From assembly GCA_009785335.1 (NCBI GenBank), contig WQWM01000003.1, positions 53,096-117,095 of the forward strand: a DNA stretch of 64,000 bases. Reading direction: 5' to 3'. The position numbers were made by a program, and so were the translations under genes. Shown here piece by piece: positions 55,254-63,852 of this stretch; the stretch's first letter is position 1, and every line of letters begins with the position of its first letter. Source of the stretch: Oscillospiraceae bacterium. GTDB taxonomy: Bacteria > Bacillota > Clostridia > Oscillospirales > Acutalibacteraceae. The notes beneath the pieces are model-generated. The model saw nothing but the letters and a program-made list of their open reading frames with translations, was not told where the DNA came from and did no database searches.

Positions 55254-56882
55254 ATGGCTAAAAAGTTCTTTCACTCGCGTATTGGCTCTTTCGTGTTTTT
55301 TGCGTTGGCGGTTTGTGCGTTTTTCTTTTTGCGCAGCGCCACCTTCGCCCATGGCTGGATGGCCGAAATCTATGGCGCATCGTTTGTATCCATTATGTTG
55401 TGGATAATCCCTGCCATTGCCGCCGTGCTGTTGATCTACATGCTGCTGCCGGAACGCTTGCGTGATAATAAGGCCTTGCGCATTGTGCACGTTGTGTTTT
55501 GTGTGCTGGGCGGGGTGGTGTTTGGCTACACCGCGCAAATTTTGTTCAGCATCAGCTGGCCGGTGATGGGCTTTACTTATGTGCGCGGTTGGGATAATCT
55601 CGCGCCAAGCATGGTTTACCTGCTGGCGATACTGGTGCTGCCCTTTGCGTGGCTGGTGGTGCCTGTGCTCAAACGCCGCAGCCGCACGGCAATTGCCGTA
55701 TTGGCCAGTGTTATTCTGGTTGTCATGCTTGTTGCGCCATATATCGCAGACCACGCACAAACCCTCGGCATGGAGACCCTGCCGCTTGTGCTGGACATCG
55801 GCGATGATAAGTACAGTGTGGTATTTGTGACCACTCGCCGTGCCGCCGCGCATGTGCAAATTGATGTGGATGACGGCGAAACAACCTACTTTGCCAGCGC
55901 AGAAGACGGCCGTCTGCGCACCGGCACCGTGCACAGCGTAATCATCCCGCGTGAGCAGCTGAACAACCATACTTATCGCATCATTCTGCGTGAGGTTTTG
56001 CTGTCGGTTGATTCTGGCGTAGAATATGGCGAAGTATATACCAGCCGCGACTTCAACTTCCGTGGTGAGTTCATCGACAACCCCAATATTTTGCTGGGTG
56101 CCGACCTGCATAATCAAGGGGACAACATGATTTTAGCTGCCGAAAATTTTGATGCCGAGCCGGATCTCTTCATTATGCTGGGCGATATGTCGGCGATGCT
56201 GAACACCCCGCAACGCCTTAATCGTTATATCATTGGTTTTGGCGGTGATGTAACAGGCGGTGAAATCCCTGCTATTTTTGTGCGCGGCAACCACGAGATG
56301 TATGGTGAGTATACGCACCTGATTCGCCCCGGCTTGGGTATGCCCAGCTTCTACTTTCAAACACGGCGAGGCAATATTCTCTTCACCGTGGTTGACAGCG
56401 TGGACTGGCATGGTGAAGCACCGGACTTCAGACCGCACGTGCGTGATTCGGCCAACGGCTGGACCAACGACTTGTTCCGCCAAGAGCAAATTGATTGGCT
56501 AGCATCGCTTGAACCGGGCGACGAAACGCTGCATTTTTTGCTGGTGCACCGTCCAAACTTTGGTCACGACGACTTGTTTGCGCAGATGGTTCGCCTTGGC
56601 ACGCACATGCAGCTCAGTGGCGAAACCCATCGTCTTGCGCTTGAACTGCCCGGCGCAGAAGGCAACCGCTTTGAGGTGCCGTTCCCGCTGCTGGTTGCCG
56701 GTGGCCCTTCGCAGGGTTATGGCGGACCGATGATTTGCAGTATGCTGCATGTGCGCGGCATGAATGCACACGTGATTGCCTACTGCAACGATAACGTTCG
56801 CCACATGGATGAAACAATTGAATTGAGCCTTGCGCAACCACCTATTGAAGAAAATTTATATCAATATGATGTAGAGGAATAG
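55254..56882 (+). CDS. Membrane-bound metallophosphoesterase
   Basis: The 542-residue protein has four to five membrane helices in the first 165 residues (about 10-28, 40-62, 77-97, 115-135, 142-162) and then an outward-facing region: a beta-sandwich-like part (I-L-R-E-V-L-L-S-V-D-S) followed by a calcineurin-type domain with G-A-D-L-H-N-Q-G-D-N, L-G-D-M-S, R-G-N-H-E-M-Y-G and V-H-R-P-N-F-G. The last motif reads G-E-T-H where G-H-x-H is usual. It resembles purple-acid-phosphatase-like surface enzymes of Firmicutes. The start follows AAGGGG; a terminator is at 56901-56936. Confidence 0.87.
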   Translation: MAKKFFHSRIGSFVFFALAVCAFFFLRSATFAHGWMAEIYGASFVSIMLWIIPAIAAVLLIYMLLPERLRDNKALRIVHVVFCVLGGVVFGYTAQILFSISWPVMGFTYVRGWDNLAPSMVYLLAILVLPFAWLVVPVLKRRSRTAIAVLASVILVVMLVAPYIADHAQTLGMETLPLVLDIGDDKYSVVFVTTRRAAAHVQIDVDDGETTYFASAEDGRLRTGTVHSVIIPREQLNNHTYRIILREVLLSVDSGVEYGEVYTSRDFNFRGEFIDNPNILLGADLHNQGDNMILAAENFDAEPDLFIMLGDMSAMLNTPQRLNRYIIGFGGDVTGGEIPAIFVRGNHEMYGEYTHLIRPGLGMPSFYFQTRRGNILFTVVDSVDWHGEAPDFRPHVRDSANGWTNDLFRQEQIDWLASLEPGDETLHFLLVHRPNFGHDDLFAQMVRLGTHMQLSGETHRLALELPGAEGNRFEVPFPLLVAGGPSQGYGGPMICSMLHVRGMNAHVIAYCNDNVRHMDETIELSLAQPPIEENLYQYDVEE

Positions 56883-56900
56883 ATTGCGCAATATAACAAA

Positions 56901-56936
56901 CCCCCACTTTCTGCATTGCAGCGAGTGGGGGCTTTT
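56901..56936 (+). terminator. Intrinsic terminator of the 55254 gene
   Basis: Stem CCCCCACT/AGTGGGGG with tail CTTTTC. Confidence 0.85.
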
Positions 56937-57002
56937 CGTCGCTTCGCTGTGTCCTATCCAAGTTTCATAAATAGTCCACCGCGAAGCGGCTAAAGTTTTT
57001 TG

Positions 57003-57025
57003 GTTCTTTTTTTTCAAAAAAGAAC
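57003..57025. repeat. F-family hairpin at the end of the HU gene
   Basis: GTTCTTTTTT/AAAAAAGAAC, preceded by CCGCGAAGCGG; probable HU terminator on the minus strand. Confidence 0.8.
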
Positions 57026-57033
57026 AGAGAAAG

Positions 57034-57312
57034 CTACTTGCCAGCCACAACGTCTTTGAGTGCTTTGCCTGCTTTGAACACGGGCACGGTGGTGGCGGGG
57101 GAGATTAGCTCTGCGCCGGTTTGGGGATTGCGCACTTTTTTCTCGGCGCGTTCGCGCACTTCAAACGAGCCAAAGCCCACAAATTGCACTTTTTCACCTT
57201 TCACCAATGCGTCGGTGATTGCGCCAATCACGGCGGCCACGGCTTTTTCGGCGGCTTTCTTTTCAATGCCTTCGCGCTCGGCCACCATGGCGATAAATTC
57301 ATTCTTGTTCAT
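57034..57312 (-). CDS. hup: HU-type DNA-binding protein
   Basis: HU bends and compacts DNA as a dimer. The 92-residue protein matches: M-N-K-N-E-F-I-A-M-V-A-E-R at the start, G-F-G-S-F-E-V-R-E-R-A as the hinge, R-N-P-Q-T-G at the tip of the beta arm, and F-K-A-G-K-A-L-K-D-V-V. The order SpoVB-like, MazG, HU on one strand is shared with Bacilli and Clostridia (B. subtilis yabM-yabN and neighbours). GGAG precedes the ATG. Confidence 0.97.
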   Translation of the reverse strand: MNKNEFIAMVAEREGIEKKAAEKAVAAVIGAITDALVKGEKVQFVGFGSFEVRERAEKKVRNPQTGAELISPATTVPVFKAGKALKDVVAGK

Positions 57313-57405
57313 GCTGGAGTTCTCCTTTTTGTTTAAAAAATTTTTAGTAAGTTTATGGTCTGTGTGCGATTTATGTTAAGTCAACGGCGAACCGCTGAGC
57401 TTATT

Positions 57406-58092
57406 TTAGCCGGTCGTACTGTGTGCCAAAGGCGCGTGGGCGGCACGGTATTCGCTTTGCAGATTTTCATGTTCTGCTTGTGCAAACAGAGAAATGAATG
57501 AGTCGCTTGCTTGCGTCAGAGCTTGTTCGGCATTTTGTAATGTTGCTTCGGCAGCAAGCATGTCCGCTTTTGGTGCGGCGAGCGAAGGGGAATCCACGCC
57601 GGCCTTTTCGGCACGCCGCAGAATTTTTTCGGCACGCATTTGCGGCGGCAGCTCGCGGGGGATGCTCGCCATGGCCTGCGCCACGCTCAGTTGCCCCTTC
57701 TTGCTGCGTTTCACGACATCCCAATTGCTGAGTGCGTCGTCGGCGTTGGCGGCTGTTAAGTCGCCGAACACATGCGGGTGGCGCTCAATGAGCTTGCGAC
57801 AAATGCCTTCGGTCACATCATCCCAGGTGAATGCCCCACGCTCGGCAGCAATCTGCACGTGCAATGCAACCTGCAGCAGCACATCACCTAGTTCTTCGCA
57901 CAGCAGTGCATCGTCGCGCTTGTTGATGCCTTCGATGGCTTCGTAGGTTTCTTCCACAAAGTTGTGGCGGATGCTCTCGTGCGTCTGTGCGGCATCCCAA
58001 GGGCAGCCGTCGGGCCCGCGTAGGATTGCCACAATGTGTTGCAAGTCGCCGGTGGTGTAGCTGCTTTTGCGCAGCAAATCTTCATGCTTCAT
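57406..58092 (-). CDS. mazG: Nucleoside triphosphate pyrophosphohydrolase MazG
   Basis: MazG hydrolyses (d)NTPs to monophosphates, clearing aberrant nucleotides. The 228-residue protein has the MazG pattern: G-C-P-W-D-A-A-Q-T-H-E-S-I-R, metal-binding E-E-T-Y-E and E-E-L-G-D-V-L-L-Q-V. The second MazG domain present in longer homologues is only partly retained (A-E-K-I-L-R-R-A-E-K-A-G). The ATG at 58092 follows AGAGGTG; a GTG at 58098 is less well placed. It lies 17 bases from the upstream flippase gene's stop. Confidence 0.92.
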   Translation of the reverse strand: MKHEDLLRKSSYTTGDLQHIVAILRGPDGCPWDAAQTHESIRHNFVEETYEAIEGINKRDDALLCEELGDVLLQVALHVQIAAERGAFTWDDVTEGICRKLIERHPHVFGDLTAANADDALSNWDVVKRSKKGQLSVAQAMASIPRELPPQMRAEKILRRAEKAGVDSPSLAAPKADMLAAEATLQNAEQALTQASDSFISLFAQAEHENLQSEYRAAHAPLAHSTTG

Positions 58093-58108
58093 AAACACCT
58101 CTACTATT

Positions 58109-59896
58109 TTACCCTATCAGGCCGAATTTTGCAAGCCTTTTTGCAACTTTTTTTCCGCCGGGCAGCATTTCCATGTCTTCTCGGGTCAATGCTTTGGTGA
58201 AAATCATCGAAATTGCATAAATTAACGCGCCTGCGCCCGTCGCTAGCCCCACTTGCAACAACAGACTGATGCGTGGATCGGGCCCAATCTGTGGCAACCA
58301 ACGTGCCGCTGCGCTGTTCACTACCCATGCGGCCGCCGCGCAAAGTGCCCCGCAGAACAGCGGTTTCACCATCAACTGGTTAACGCGCAGCTTGGTTTTG
58401 GTGATGCGCAGCAGGTAAGTGAGATTGATCGCTACCAGCACCGCAAAGAACAGCACCGTGGCAATGGCAGCGCCCATGATGTTGATGTGCGGCTGGCTCA
58501 CAAGCACGTAGTTCATCACAATTTTCACCACCATGCCCACAATCAGCGACTTCACCGGCACGTCTGTGCGACCAATGCCCTGCAAAATCGCCACAATCGG
58601 CGTGCTGATGGCCATCAGCGCGGTGAACGCACCAAACACCATGATAATAGGTGCTGCGTGCTGCGCCAAGCCGGGGATGCCGCCGTAAAACAGTGCCATG
58701 ATAGGGTAAGCCAACACGGCCATGCCAAAACCCGCTGGCAGCGCGATAATCATGGCCATGCGCAGCACCGTGTTGATGGTGCGATGAATGGTGGCGCTGT
58801 CTTTTTGCTCCCAGGCGGCGGCAATCACTGGCAGGGACGAAATGCCCAGTGCAGCCACCACAGTGGGAATCAACGTGCGAAAGGTCATGGCAATGCTATA
58901 TACGCCCCAGATGTAGGTGCTTTGGTCGCCGGGCAAAATGCCGCGCGCTTCAAACACCGCGCCATAGATTGCGTGGATGGCTTCGGGGTGCACTTCAAGC
59001 GCCGTGCCCAGCAATCGCTGCACGTTTATCGCGTCAATAAAATTTGTTAGGTTGAGTATCGACGCGCTGATGACCATGGGTACGCTCATCATCAACATTT
59101 CACGCGCGAGCTTTTTTCCGGGTTGCGCGGGCGGCGCAAGCAGCAATTGTTCCTGCGTGATGCCGTCGCCGCGAAATTTGTGCCGCAGCCAGAGATAAAC
59201 AAAGCCCAGCACCGAACCAATGGTAATGCCCAGTATCGCTGCCGCTGCCGCCCAAGAATACATGAGGCTGTAAGCTTCATCGATGCTTGTGGCGGCTTGC
59301 CCGAACACCGTGCCATAGTTAACGAACTCATGGCGGCCGTAGTTCATCACCATCACGGCCAGTAGCAAGCCAATGGCCAGCTTGCACACCGCTTCAATCA
59401 CCTGCGAGGTAGCGGTGGGCACCATGTTGCGCAGACCTTCGTAATAACCACGATAAGCACTCATGGCACAAACAAACAAGACAGTAGGGGCAATGGCGAA
59501 AATCGCGGGCAAGCTCAACAGTCTCCCCGTGGTAAACAGCAGTGCATAAGGGTAGGCCAGGGCGGCAATCACCAGCGAGCCGGTGATACCCATGGCCAAA
59601 AACAGCCGCTTGGCCACGCGGTGGATGGCACGCACGTCGCGATATAGCCCTGCACTCACACGCTGTGCCACCATGCGGCTAACCGCAATGGGCAGTCCGG
59701 TGATGGCAATGGCGAAAATCGGCAGATAAATTTCGTGCGCTGAGGCAAAGTAGCCCATGCCAACTTCCTCAATGATGTTAGCCAAGGGGACTTTATAGAA
59801 CATGCCGATGAGCTTCACCAGTGCCACAGAAATCGTGAGCACCACGGCGCCGCCGAGCATGGTTTGTTGTTCGTTTGCGCCAAGTTTGCGCTTCAA
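58109..59896 (-). CDS. SpoVB/MurJ-like flippase of the MOP superfamily
   Basis: A 595-residue protein with about fourteen membrane helices of the polysaccharide-flippase type; SpoVB homologues move lipid-linked sugars, including for spore cortex synthesis. Motifs: K-L-I-G-M-F-Y-K-V-P-L at the start, and R-A-I-H-R-V-A-K-R in the first cytosolic loop. The start is a TTG at 59896 with AAGGGGG nine bases upstream; further in-frame upstream codons run through a C-family repeat and are rejected. Two or three extra residues could be lost if a later ATG is used. Gene order with MazG and HU supports the SpoVB-like call. Confidence 0.87.
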   Translation of the reverse strand: MKRKLGANEQQTMLGGAVVLTISVALVKLIGMFYKVPLANIIEEVGMGYFASAHEIYLPIFAIAITGLPIAVSRMVAQRVSAGLYRDVRAIHRVAKRLFLAMGITGSLVIAALAYPYALLFTTGRLLSLPAIFAIAPTVLFVCAMSAYRGYYEGLRNMVPTATSQVIEAVCKLAIGLLLAVMVMNYGRHEFVNYGTVFGQAATSIDEAYSLMYSWAAAAAILGITIGSVLGFVYLWLRHKFRGDGITQEQLLLAPPAQPGKKLAREMLMMSVPMVISASILNLTNFIDAINVQRLLGTALEVHPEAIHAIYGAVFEARGILPGDQSTYIWGVYSIAMTFRTLIPTVVAALGISSLPVIAAAWEQKDSATIHRTINTVLRMAMIIALPAGFGMAVLAYPIMALFYGGIPGLAQHAAPIIMVFGAFTALMAISTPIVAILQGIGRTDVPVKSLIVGMVVKIVMNYVLVSQPHINIMGAAIATVLFFAVLVAINLTYLLRITKTKLRVNQLMVKPLFCGALCAAAAWVVNSAAARWLPQIGPDPRISLLLQVGLATGAGALIYAISMIFTKALTREDMEMLPGGKKVAKRLAKFGLIG

Positions 59897-59936
59897 ATGG
59901 GTGTTCCCCCTTGCCAAATTAGGTCGATTTTGTCGC

Positions 59937-60110
59937 AATCCTCCCTCACCCCGCGCGGCGCGGGGAGCTCCCTCCAAAGGAGAGGAGCTGGGGCTTGCAG
60001 CCGAAAGTTTTGCTATTGTTTACCGTCTAAGCCTTAGCTCCTTCCTCAGGAAGGAGCTGGCCGCGTCGCGCGGTCTGAGGAAGGCTCGCGGAGCGACAAC
60101 ACAATTTGCA
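59937..60110. repeat. C-family repeats, paired inverted copies
   Basis: CCTCCCTCACCCCGCGCGGCGCGGGGAGCTCCCTCC, then GCTCCTTCCTCAGGAAGGAGC and CGCGTCGCGCGGTCTGAGGAAGGCTCGCGGAGCGAC. The same layout as 23556-23870. Confidence 0.78.
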
Positions 60111-60147
60111 TTCCATATTATATCATCAATCACCCGCCGCGTCAAGC

Positions 60148-61047
60148 CTAATTCCCCAAAAATTCACGCAGCAGTGAATCCGCAGGCACTTGAATCTCAG
60201 GCAGATGTGTGAAACGCGCAAGCCCAGCTGCCAAAGCGCGGCTTTCTTCGCAGATAAGATCCGCAAGCATTGGCAGCACCCGCGCAGCAAACACACAAGG
60301 TTCATACACATGCACAGAGTTCACTAGCACATCGGCATAACGCTTGCAAGGCGCGAGATATTGCCGCTCGCCTGCCAGCACAGCAGGCCACATGGCAAGG
60401 GTTTCCGCTGCGGTGGAGTTGCGAAACTGACTGTCGCGCAATATCCGCCGCGCAAGGCGCAGTTGCGTTTTGCTCAGCACAACACCGCTGTCGTCTACGA
60501 TGCGGGTGCTCACATTTACGTAGATTTTAGTGCAGGCGGGGCAAGCCTGCGTGATTTCCGGGTTCAGCGCATGCAGACCCTCTACCACCAGCATGTCGTC
60601 ATCACCCAGGCACAGTTCATCCCAGCGGCTGCGCTTGCCCAGCCGGAAGCTATAATGCGGCACGGCAGCGCGGCCATGCTCCATCAGCGTGGTGAGGGTA
60701 TCGCGCAGCAAAGAAAGATCTAGCGCATGCACGCTTTCGATGTCTGCTGTGTCATCGGGCAGACGGGGCAGGTTTTCTCGTTCTAGATAAAAATCATCCA
60801 GAGAAAGACGATAGGCCATGGCGCTGTGGTGTTGCAGGGTCTCGGCGAGTTTTTGCGCGGTGGTGGTTTTGCCGCTGGCACTGGGGCCGGCGAGCATCAC
60901 CAGCTTGTGGCCAGGGCTGCTACGGGCGCGGTTGGCAATGCCCGTGATGATGTCGTTGTAGCGGGTTTCGGCGGCGGCGACTAGCTCAGCGGGATTTTGC
61001 TGCGCCATGGTGTTGATATAGCTGATGTTGTTGCGGATGGTGAACAT
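60148..61047 (-). CDS. Uridine kinase-like nucleoside kinase
   Basis: The 299-residue protein has Walker A G-P-S-A-S-G-K-T-T at 54-62, S-L-D-D-F-Y in the substrate loop and V-V-E-G-L-H-A-L for the second strand, as in the uridine kinase/phosphoribulokinase family. In many Clostridia such kinases are fused to a TGS domain at the N-terminus; here only a short 45-residue lead is present. It probably phosphorylates a nucleoside or a sugar. GAGGGGG lies about eleven bases upstream of the ATG at 61047, an ATG at 61008 being a second choice. Confidence 0.85.
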   Translation of the reverse strand: MFTIRNNISYINTMAQQNPAELVAAAETRYNDIITGIANRARSSPGHKLVMLAGPSASGKTTTAQKLAETLQHHSAMAYRLSLDDFYLERENLPRLPDDTADIESVHALDLSLLRDTLTTLMEHGRAAVPHYSFRLGKRSRWDELCLGDDDMLVVEGLHALNPEITQACPACTKIYVNVSTRIVDDSGVVLSKTQLRLARRILRDSQFRNSTAAETLAMWPAVLAGERQYLAPCKRYADVLVNSVHVYEPCVFAARVLPMLADLICEESRALAAGLARFTHLPEIQVPADSLLREFLGN

Positions 61048-61113
61048 AAAGAAAATTCCCCCTCATACTAACTTATAGTATATGAAGGGGGAGGGGTTAT
61101 ATGAATGGGGGAT

Positions 61114-62244
61114 TTACCAGCAGAACCAGCCGAGAATAGTTTGCTGCCAAGCTGGACGAACCTGTCGCCTGTTTGGGCCAGTGACGGTTGTTCTGTTGAT
61201 GTGTCTGACGTCTACTTGTCGCATACATAATGTGCCGTAAATGGCTACATTTGCTTGGTTGAGGATAATTCGCTCGGTAACTATAAGCGAGCCTTCAATT
61301 ACTACGATTGACAATCGGCTAGCGGAAAAACTTCGTGCAGTTAGCGATGCCCCTTCGGGAATGGTAAGCGTTTGGTTATGTGATACCATAAAGAGATTAA
61401 CAACAACGTCGCCAACAATTGTATAAGTTCTTCCGGCAAACCATGGTTGCTCGTTTGCGGGGGTCCATCTCTCTTCTAGAATATATCCGCTAAGTTGGTC
61501 AATGAAATTCGCATTAGCCGTTGCGTGGATGTATAAATTACGCAATAAATGCGTGTTTTCTAAATTCACGATGGCATAATCTTCGATAGTAATGTAACCT
61601 GCGATTTCATAAGCATGCACAGTGGCATTTCCGCTAACGAATGTGCCTCCTACCCAACGGCTTTCTGAACGTTCCCTATAAATGTTCCCTGTCAGCATGG
61701 CTTCATCAAGAATTTGAATGCTGCCCCCAACATACAGATTGCCCGAAACGATAGCATTGCCGCCAATCCTTATTGTGCCAAAAGGGTGGTATATGTCGCC
61801 AACAAGTCTACCGCCTTGTGTGTTTACTCGATATGCAGATACAGCAATTCCGTTTGTTCGCACGCAAGCGTTGCTAAGAAAAGTGATATCTCTTGCTTGA
61901 ATTAGTGCGCCATCAGCAACGTTGCCATGCAAGCGTGCATCCCAATGGATTCTGAAGTCATTGAGCCAAGGCAGCGCGTCATCTGAAAAAGCACGTGTAG
62001 CACCTATTACTTGGCCAGTGACGTGTGCTAATACTTGCGAACCATCATTCTCAACTGTTACGGTCAATCTGCCAGTGCCGCCGTGATTGGCGTTGTAATT
62101 AGCGATTAGCTCGATGAATGCATCCCGCATTTCATTGGTTTGCTCTTCTGTTGGTGGAAACCAGTCAGACAACGCCCCTGCAGGCAGCACAAATAGGCCT
62201 GCCAACAACGCCACCGCCAAACATATTGCCAATATTTTCTTCAT
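61114..62244 (-). CDS. Secreted beta-helical (polymer-forming, bactofilin-like) protein
   Basis: A 376-residue protein with a signal peptide (K-K-I-L-A-I-C-L-A-V-A-L-L, cleaved near A-G-A-L-S). Residues about 90-350 contain short beta-turn repeats (I-R-I-G-G-N-A-I-V-S-G-N-L-Y-V-G-G, I-T-I-E-D-Y-A-I-V-N-L-E-N) like a right-handed beta helix of the DUF583/bactofilin type, which in bactofilins themselves are cytosolic. So a surface or spore-wall fibre is more probable here (inference). The ATG at 62244 has GGAG eight bases upstream; a GTG at 62253 overlaps that site. Tail ends in G-W-F-C-W. Confidence 0.72.
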   Translation of the reverse strand: MKKILAICLAVALLAGLFVLPAGALSDWFPPTEEQTNEMRDAFIELIANYNANHGGTGRLTVTVENDGSQVLAHVTGQVIGATRAFSDDALPWLNDFRIHWDARLHGNVADGALIQARDITFLSNACVRTNGIAVSAYRVNTQGGRLVGDIYHPFGTIRIGGNAIVSGNLYVGGSIQILDEAMLTGNIYRERSESRWVGGTFVSGNATVHAYEIAGYITIEDYAIVNLENTHLLRNLYIHATANANFIDQLSGYILEERWTPANEQPWFAGRTYTIVGDVVVNLFMVSHNQTLTIPEGASLTARSFSASRLSIVVIEGSLIVTERIILNQANVAIYGTLCMRQVDVRHINRTTVTGPNRRQVRPAWQQTILGWFCW

Positions 62245-62313
62245 GGTAATCACTCCGTTTATATGTAATACTCATTTGTCGCTCGCCGGGAGGGAATTCC
62301 TCACCATATAATG

Positions 62314-62344
62314 AAAAAAGACACCGCCCTCGCGATGCCTTTTT
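62314..62344 (-). terminator. Terminator of the SleB-like gene
   Basis: On the minus strand an imperfect stem (GGCATCGC/GCGGTGTC) flanked by AAAAA and TTTTTT. Confidence 0.65.
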
Positions 62345-62350
62345 GCGCCG

Positions 62351-62938
62351 TTACCGGTGCCGATAGAATCGGTGCGTGCCGTGGTCAAACAGGTGGTGCA
62401 GACTGCGTTGGTGCCAGCTGCCCTGTGCGCCGCGAATCATGCGGAAAAACGTTGCCCCGCGTGAGGTGTCTTCGCCGTTGAGCGCACGCTGCACATTCGC
62501 GCGAATGCGATCGTTTGGCGTGGCGCGAGCGAATTGACCGTTGGTCACCGGGGTAAACTGTCCGCGCGCAAAGATGACGCTTTCCACGCAATTGGGGAAG
62601 CGATGGTCGGCGATGCGGTTGAAGATAACATTCACCACCAGAATTTGTCCACGGTCGTCTTCGCCGCGAGCCTCGGCCCACACAATGCGCTCGAGCATGT
62701 CGCGCTCGCGTGCAGTCACGCGGTGCCTGGTGCCGCCGGCATCGCCGTCGCCCTCGCCAAATTCAAAGAATGGAACGAAACCTTCTGCAACGCCAATGCT
62801 GTTGCGCAGCAGGGGAATGCGTGCGGCCCAGTGGCCAGCGGGCAACGCGACAGCGTTGATGGCGAAGGCCATTGCCATCGCACTTGCCAGTGCAGCTTGA
62901 ATGATGCGTTTGATGCGTTTGTTTGCTTTGGTGCTCAT
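62351..62938 (-). CDS. Cell-wall hydrolase of the SleB/CwlJ family, secreted
   Basis: SleB-family enzymes cut the glycan backbone (lytic transglycosylases), often in spore germination. The 195-residue protein has a signal peptide (about 1-30) and the hydrolase domain (about 80-195): E-R-I-V-W-A-E-A-R-G-E with the catalytic Glu, V-V-N-V-I-F-N-R, and G-Q-F-T-P-V. The peptidoglycan-binding domain of SleB is missing, so it is the CwlJ-like short form with an added signal peptide. The ATG at 62938 follows AAAGGAGG, and a consensus promoter is at 62968-62996. Confidence 0.87.
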   Translation of the reverse strand: MSTKANKRIKRIIQAALASAMAMAFAINAVALPAGHWAARIPLLRNSIGVAEGFVPFFEFGEGDGDAGGTRHRVTARERDMLERIVWAEARGEDDRGQILVVNVIFNRIADHRFPNCVESVIFARGQFTPVTNGQFARATPNDRIRANVQRALNGEDTSRGATFFRMIRGAQGSWHQRSLHHLFDHGTHRFYRHR

Positions 62939-62967
62939 AAAACCTCCTTTCAACAATGCAAGTTGGC

Positions 62968-62996
62968 ATTATAGCACAGTTTTGGCGGATTGTCAA
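62968..62996 (-). promoter_or_regulatory. Promoter of the SleB-like gene
   Basis: On the minus strand TTGACA (62991-62996), 17 bp, TATAAT (62968-62973). Confidence 0.88.
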
Positions 62997-63067
62997 GCCC
63001 TTAATCGCGTTTTGGTGAATTTAGCCCATTAAACTGGGGAATCAAACTTGCTATTGTCACAAACATA

Positions 63068-63108
63068 ACAAAAACACCCGACAGAACAAATCTGCCGGGT
63101 TGTGTTAT
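63068..63108 (-). terminator. Terminator of the M23 peptidase gene
   Basis: On the minus strand ACCCGGCAGA/TCTGTCGGGT with G-U pairs, followed by GTTTTTG. Confidence 0.75.
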
Positions 63109-63113
63109 TGTGG

Positions 63114-63683
63114 TTAACTCATCCAGATCCAGCCGAAGAGTAGGTAACGCAGAATAAAGTCCAGCAATGCGGGCAAGCCATCCCACCATGGTGCATCGGC
63201 GGCGCGGCTGTAGCGCGAAACAAAGTTAAGTGGATTTTGCGGCACGCCATTGACAATGACTTCAAAATGCAGGTGCGGCCCGGTGGCATTGCCTGTGCGG
63301 CCCACGCGACCAATGGCTGCACCAGCTTGCACACGCTGCCCGCGTGCCACACGAATGGAGCCAGATTGCAGGTGTGCGTAGCGTGTGCGGATGCCATTGC
63401 CGTGGTCGATGATCACCTGATGCCCCCAGCTGCCGCTGCTTCCGGCGAATTCAACGGTGCCAGCGCGGGCGGCAACCACGGTGGCACCATTCACGCTAAC
63501 GCCCGGCACGCCAGTGATGTCGATGCCCTGGTGCATGCGTCTGCCGCGCCAGCCAAAGGGTGAGGACACGTGGTAGTGGCCCGGCACAGGCCAAACGAAA
63601 TCCCGTGTGTTTGCGCTTGCGCCAATGGCAAACACGCCTGTCATCATCAGTAACGTTAATAAAAGCGCGAGTGTGCGTTTCAT
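63114..63683 (-). CDS. M23-family (LytM-type) endopeptidase, secreted
   Basis: M23 peptidases cut peptidoglycan cross-links with zinc. The 189-residue protein has a signal peptide ending A-S-A-N, then the domain with H-Q-G-I-D-I (first zinc ligands), Y-A-H-L (His) and H-L-H-F-E (last His pair): a full active set. No LysM or SH3 domain is attached; the C-terminus is a short hydrophobic tail (Y-L-L-F-G-W-I-W). AAAGGAG lies before the ATG and a promoter at 63727-63755. Confidence 0.93.
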   Translation of the reverse strand: MKRTLALLLTLLMMTGVFAIGASANTRDFVWPVPGHYHVSSPFGWRGRRMHQGIDITGVPGVSVNGATVVAARAGTVEFAGSSGSWGHQVIIDHGNGIRTRYAHLQSGSIRVARGQRVQAGAAIGRVGRTGNATGPHLHFEVIVNGVPQNPLNFVSRYSRAADAPWWDGLPALLDFILRYLLFGWIWMS

Positions 63684-63726
63684 GCATATTCTCCTTTAAA
63701 CGACAAAATTCGCTTTCTACAGGCAT

Positions 63727-63755
63727 AGTATACCACAAACCGTGTTGGTTGTCAA
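63727..63755 (-). promoter_or_regulatory. Promoter of the M23 peptidase gene
   Basis: On the minus strand TTGACA (63750-63755), 17 bp, TATACT (63727-63732). Confidence 0.85.
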
Positions 63756-63816
63756 GCGTCACCCACTGCACGCCCGGCAGCGTTTACAATTTTCTGAAAT
63801 ATTTTGCAAAAAAGTG

Positions 63817-63845
63817 TTGACAATAGTGTTCGGATGTGGTATGAT
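63817..63845 (+). promoter_or_regulatory. Probable rRNA operon promoter
   Basis: TTGACA (63817-63822), 17 bp, TATGAT (63840-63845), followed by a long non-coding leader. Confidence 0.75.
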
Positions 63846-63852
63846 GTTCTAG

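Noticed and set aside
7987..57025. Repeated hairpins considered as CRISPR repeats
   Set aside because: Copies are dispersed singly, not regularly spaced with unique spacers, and no cas gene is present.
59897..59977. N-terminal extension of the flippase through 59977
   Set aside because: The extra 27 residues are encoded partly by a C-family repeat, and a ribosome site sits just before the TTG at 59896.
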